Assembly (NCBI RefSeq): GCF_013036045.1
Contig: NZ_WTPX01000036.1
Coordinates: 1-35,804 of the forward strand
Length of the DNA: 35,804 nucleotides
Direction: 5' to 3'
From: Alienimonas chondri
Lineage (GTDB): Bacteria > Planctomycetota > Planctomycetia > Planctomycetales > Planctomycetaceae
A program made the translations under genes and the position numbers. Shown one piece after another: positions 33,337 through 35,804 of the stretch. The notes beneath the pieces are model-generated. The model was not told the origin of the DNA and did not search any database. It was given only the letters and a program-made list of their open reading frames with translations. Numbering within the stretch: position 1 is the stretch's first letter; each line of letters begins with the position of its first letter.

Positions 33337-35367
33337 TCAGGCGTCGCGGCTGTCGAAGTGCGGAAAGGTGCAGACCACCCGCGTGCCGCCGCTGTCCGGC
33401 GATTCAAACCGCAGTTGTCCATAGACCGCCTGGGCGCGGAACTGCATCGCGGACAGGCCGATGCCCGCATCCGGATTCTCGGCGGCCTGCTCCGCATCAA
33501 AGCCGACGCCGTCGTCGGCGATGATCAGAAAGGCGCGGTCGGGGCCGTCGTTCGCGAGCGTCACGTGAACATGCTTGGCCTTCCCGTGCCGAACCGCGTT
33601 GCTGAGCGCCTCTTGGGCGATGCGGTACAGATGGTGGGCGACGCCGGGATCGTCCACCGCGACGGGGCCGTCCGGCGTGAGGAGCTCGCAATGGGCGGCG
33701 GTGATTTCCGTGGTGAGGTTCGCCAGCCGACTCAATCCCTCCGCCAGCCCGCCGCGATCCGGGTCCAGCGGCATCAACCCATGAGCGACGCCCCGCAGAT
33801 CGCGGGCGGCGCCCTGGACGGCGTCGGCGATGCTGTCCACCACCTCCGTCACGTCCTCCCCCTCCTCCGCCTGCAACTTCAACATCCCGCACAGCATATT
33901 CAACCCGGCCAATTGCTGGGCGACGCCGTCGTGCAGATCGCGGGCGATGCGGGCCTGCTCCCGAGTTTGGGCGGAGAGCACCTGTGATTCCAACTCCCGC
34001 CGGCCTCTTAAATCGCGGAGCGTCGCGGCGTAGTGGGTGGGCGTTCCGTCCTCGCCGCGAATTGCGGAGACGTCCCACTCCACCACCAGCGACGTGCCGT
34101 CGGCCTGTTGAATCGCCGCTTCTCCGTGGTATTTCCCCTCCTGTTTCAGCGCTTGCCGCATCCGTGCCGGGGCGTCCGGGTCGGTGCGGGGGCCGTTCAA
34201 TGCGGTCAATAATTCGCCGGTCAACTCTTCCGCACTACGTCCCGCCAACGCCGCCGCCGCCGGGTTGGCGTAAAGAATGTAGGGGCCGGGCGGATCGACG
34301 TCGGGACTGAGGATCAGGGTCGGTACGTCCGTCTGCTGCACGGCCGACCGCATCAGCAGACGTTCCGCCTCGAGAACGTCGAACTCCGTCAGATCCTCGG
34401 CGGTGTAACAGAACCGCTGCGGGCCTTCACGACGGGAATCGACGGAGACCGCCGAGACCGCCAGGTGCCGCCGTTCCCCATGCACCAGCTGATCCAACCG
34501 GGTTCTCAACGGCTCGGCGCCGGCCTCGCCGGAGGCGATTTGATCGAACGCTTCGTTGAGCCAGTCCGTCAGCGGCGCCGGCACGCCGAGATCGCCGAGC
34601 GATCGGCCCACGCAACGCTTCACCATCTCGTCGGGACTCAGGCCGGGGTCCACGTTTCGCAGCAGCAACCGCGCCGCCGACGGATTGACGCGCAGATGTC
34701 GGACGGTTCCGTCGTCGGTCCGTTCGACCAGCGACAACGCGACGGGGCTGGAGGCGAAGGTGGCGTTGAGAGACGCTTCGCTGCCGCGGAGCCGTTCGAT
34801 TAGTAACTCGCGCTCGGTGACGTCGTTCTGCACCCCGACGAAAAAACGCGACTTGCCGTTCGTCTCCTCCACCGGGGACAGATACAGTTCGTTGCGAAAT
34901 TCCGTCCCGTCCTTCTTGAAATTCCGCAGCATCAACCGGACATATTGTTCGCTGCGAATCGCCTCGCGCATCTCCGCGCGGTTGTTTTCGTTGCCCGTCT
35001 CGATCCGCACGCCGTCCTTGAATTGCAGGAAGCGACAATCGCGATCGAGGATTTCCTCCGGTTCGTAGCCGGTGAATTCGCAAAAATACCGATTGACGTA
35101 GATCAGCGGCGTCTCCCCGTCCTCGCGCTTTTCCGAGAGCGTGATCATCGTGTTCGCCGCGTTGATGACCGTGGACAACAACGCACCGCGGTCCGCTTCG
35201 GAGACCGTCTCCGACCAGTACCCCTGCTCCGAATTCTTCAGCCGCTTGCCGTCGCGAATGGAAGAATCGTGCCCCGGCTCGTTCGCCCGGGGATCGACGT
35301 CCCGACTGTTCAGGCTCCGCTGAACGAACTCCGTGTCCGTTTGACTGATCGGGTTGTGTTCTCGCAT
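33337..35367 (-). CDS. LOV-PAS-PAS sensor histidine kinase (HisKA_3 type)
   Basis: This sensor kinase has 676 residues from ATG 35367; ATG 35394 and 35439 are alternatives, and no Shine-Dalgarno decides. It has no transmembrane segments, so it is cytoplasmic. Residues about 62-186 form a LOV-type PAS domain with C111 in DCRFLQ, Q115, N149, N159 and Q180. About 195-330 is a second PAS-like domain. About 340-460 is a third, with LOV-like framework (NGPRTDPDAP) but no cysteine. The dimerisation/phosphoacceptor helix (REQARIARDLHDGVAQQL, H479) is of the NarX/DegS-type HisKA_3. The ATPase domain has N590 (QEALSNAVRHG), DDGVGFD and GIGLSAMQFR. It should phosphorylate a LuxR/NarL-type response regulator, but none is in the window. 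The C-terminal arrangement is complete. Confidence 0.92.
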   Translation of the reverse strand: MREHNPISQTDTEFVQRSLNSRDVDPRANEPGHDSSIRDGKRLKNSEQGYWSETVSEADRGALLSTVINAANTMITLSEKREDGETPLIYVNRYFCEFTGYEPEEILDRDCRFLQFKDGVRIETGNENNRAEMREAIRSEQYVRLMLRNFKKDGTEFRNELYLSPVEETNGKSRFFVGVQNDVTERELLIERLRGSEASLNATFASSPVALSLVERTDDGTVRHLRVNPSAARLLLRNVDPGLSPDEMVKRCVGRSLGDLGVPAPLTDWLNEAFDQIASGEAGAEPLRTRLDQLVHGERRHLAVSAVSVDSRREGPQRFCYTAEDLTEFDVLEAERLLMRSAVQQTDVPTLILSPDVDPPGPYILYANPAAAALAGRSAEELTGELLTALNGPRTDPDAPARMRQALKQEGKYHGEAAIQQADGTSLVVEWDVSAIRGEDGTPTHYAATLRDLRGRRELESQVLSAQTREQARIARDLHDGVAQQLAGLNMLCGMLKLQAEEGEDVTEVVDSIADAVQGAARDLRGVAHGLMPLDPDRGGLAEGLSRLANLTTEITAAHCELLTPDGPVAVDDPGVAHHLYRIAQEALSNAVRHGKAKHVHVTLANDGPDRAFLIIADDGVGFDAEQAAENPDAGIGLSAMQFRAQAVYGQLRFESPDSGGTRVVCTFPHFDSRDA
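34810..35184 (-). other. LOV photosensory domain within the histidine kinase
   Basis: Key residues are C111 (codon 35035-35037), Q115, N149, N159 and Q180. The distances N149-N159 (10) and N159-Q180 (21) equal those between the flavin-contacting N482, N492 and Q513 of oat phototropin LOV2. The residue before the cysteine is D instead of the usual N, and the loop between the cysteine and N149 is six residues longer than in phototropin. Flavin binding and blue-light response are inferred. Confidence 0.75.
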
Positions 35368-35629
35368 GGCTTGGGGCGGGTCAAGCGCGGCCATGACAGA
35401 CGTGCGGCGCGATAAGGGCGGGGGAATAGCGAAATTCATGGGGGCGGCGACCCCGACCGACCCATGGGGGGCAATCCCGGGCGCAACCCTAGCGATCGTA
35501 TCCCTCCGATCCGGGGCGGCAACAGGCGGCGTCCCTCCGCTCAACTCGCCCCGCCCCCGGGTGTCCGACAGCCCGGGAGACACTTATTCTGACCGCGGCC
35601 CCCTACCGCTTCAACGCCGACTGCGCTGG

Positions 35630-35804
35630 ATGCCGATGACTTCGCTCGCTTCCGCCGCTCGTCGATCGACGCCGCTCGCGGGGATTCTGGCGGGCGTGGG
35701 ACTGTGCGTGGCGTCCATCGGCGCCGTGCCCGTCGGCGCCGCTCCGCCGCCGTTTCTCCCGCCGCCGGCGCCGATGGACGCCACGCACAGTCCCACGCCC
35801 GCCA
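35630..35804 (+). CDS. Partial secreted protein, 3' end outside the window
   Basis: The open frame from ATG 35630 (or ATG 35636) stays open for 58 codons to the last base. It begins with a convincing signal peptide: MPMTSLASAARRSTPLAG with a basic n-region, a hydrophobic core (GILAGVGLCVASIGAV) and a likely cleavage after GAA. The following residues are proline-rich (APPPFLPPPAP). It is divergent from the histidine kinase gene. The last 39 bases are the reverse complement of bases within the signal peptide, so the C-terminal part of this fragment may not be genuine. Confidence 0.5.
   Translation, partial: MPMTSLASAARRSTPLAGILAGVGLCVASIGAVPVGAAPPPFLPPPAPMDATHSPTPA
35688..35804. repeat. Perfect 39-bp inverted repeat ending at the last base
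   Basis: Bases 35688-35726 are the exact reverse complement of 35766-35804, separated by 39 bases. The left arm lies in signal-peptide coding sequence. The right arm ends exactly at the window's final base, so it could be longer. This is either a real hairpin or a fold-back assembly artefact. Confidence 0.85.

Overview
The window is a GC-rich piece of a bacterial chromosome, most likely from a member of the Planctomycetota. The inference rests on a secreted formylglycine sulfatase, giant outer-membrane and surface proteins, many leaderless or GTG/TTG starts, an rsmA N-terminus of a style I associate with planctomycetes, a small secreted hypothetical protein of planctomycete type, and dispersed palindromes of a type I recall from planctomycete intergenic DNA. 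No tRNA, rRNA, CRISPR array or transposase was seen.

Left part (1-1898): a HAD-family phosphatase and dapA (lysine/peptidoglycan precursor synthesis), separated by a perfect 30-nt palindrome. Centre-left (1899-15628) is the most striking region: two giant secreted proteins encoded head to tail. The first (about 1730 aa) has an N-terminal intimin-like barrel followed by a right-handed beta-helix passenger (type Ve, inverse autotransporter). The second (about 2380 aa) has a repetitive N-terminal passenger and a C-terminal 12-strand-type barrel (type Va, classical autotransporter). The first gene is bracketed by two inverted copies of a 104-bp palindromic repeat and ends in a strong intrinsic terminator.

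Middle part (15671-22064): a zinc-ribbon membrane protein (minus), a phytanoyl-CoA dioxygenase-like protein (plus), a coupled minus-strand pair (PH-domain membrane protein, then AI-2E family transporter), and divergently from it a coupled plus-strand pair of BON-MscS mechanosensitive channel paralogues. This suggests an envelope and osmotic-stress theme.

The minus-strand block 22074-29042 reads, in transcription order, ribE (riboflavin synthase), rsmA/ksgA, a small secreted protein, guaB (IMP dehydrogenase), a planctomycete-type secreted protein whose start overlaps guaB, and a sulfatase. Most gaps are short or overlapping, so at least rsmA to the gene after guaB may be co-transcribed.

Right part (29189-35804): three tandem paralogous four-helix membrane proteins of no family I recognise, a perfect 26-bp-arm palindrome, a secreted nucleoside hydrolase (minus), a sensor histidine kinase whose first PAS domain carries the residues of a flavin-binding LOV photoreceptor (minus), and a divergent secreted-protein gene that runs off the end. 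The last 117 bases form a perfect 39-bp inverted repeat ending exactly at the final base, which may be a contig-end artefact.
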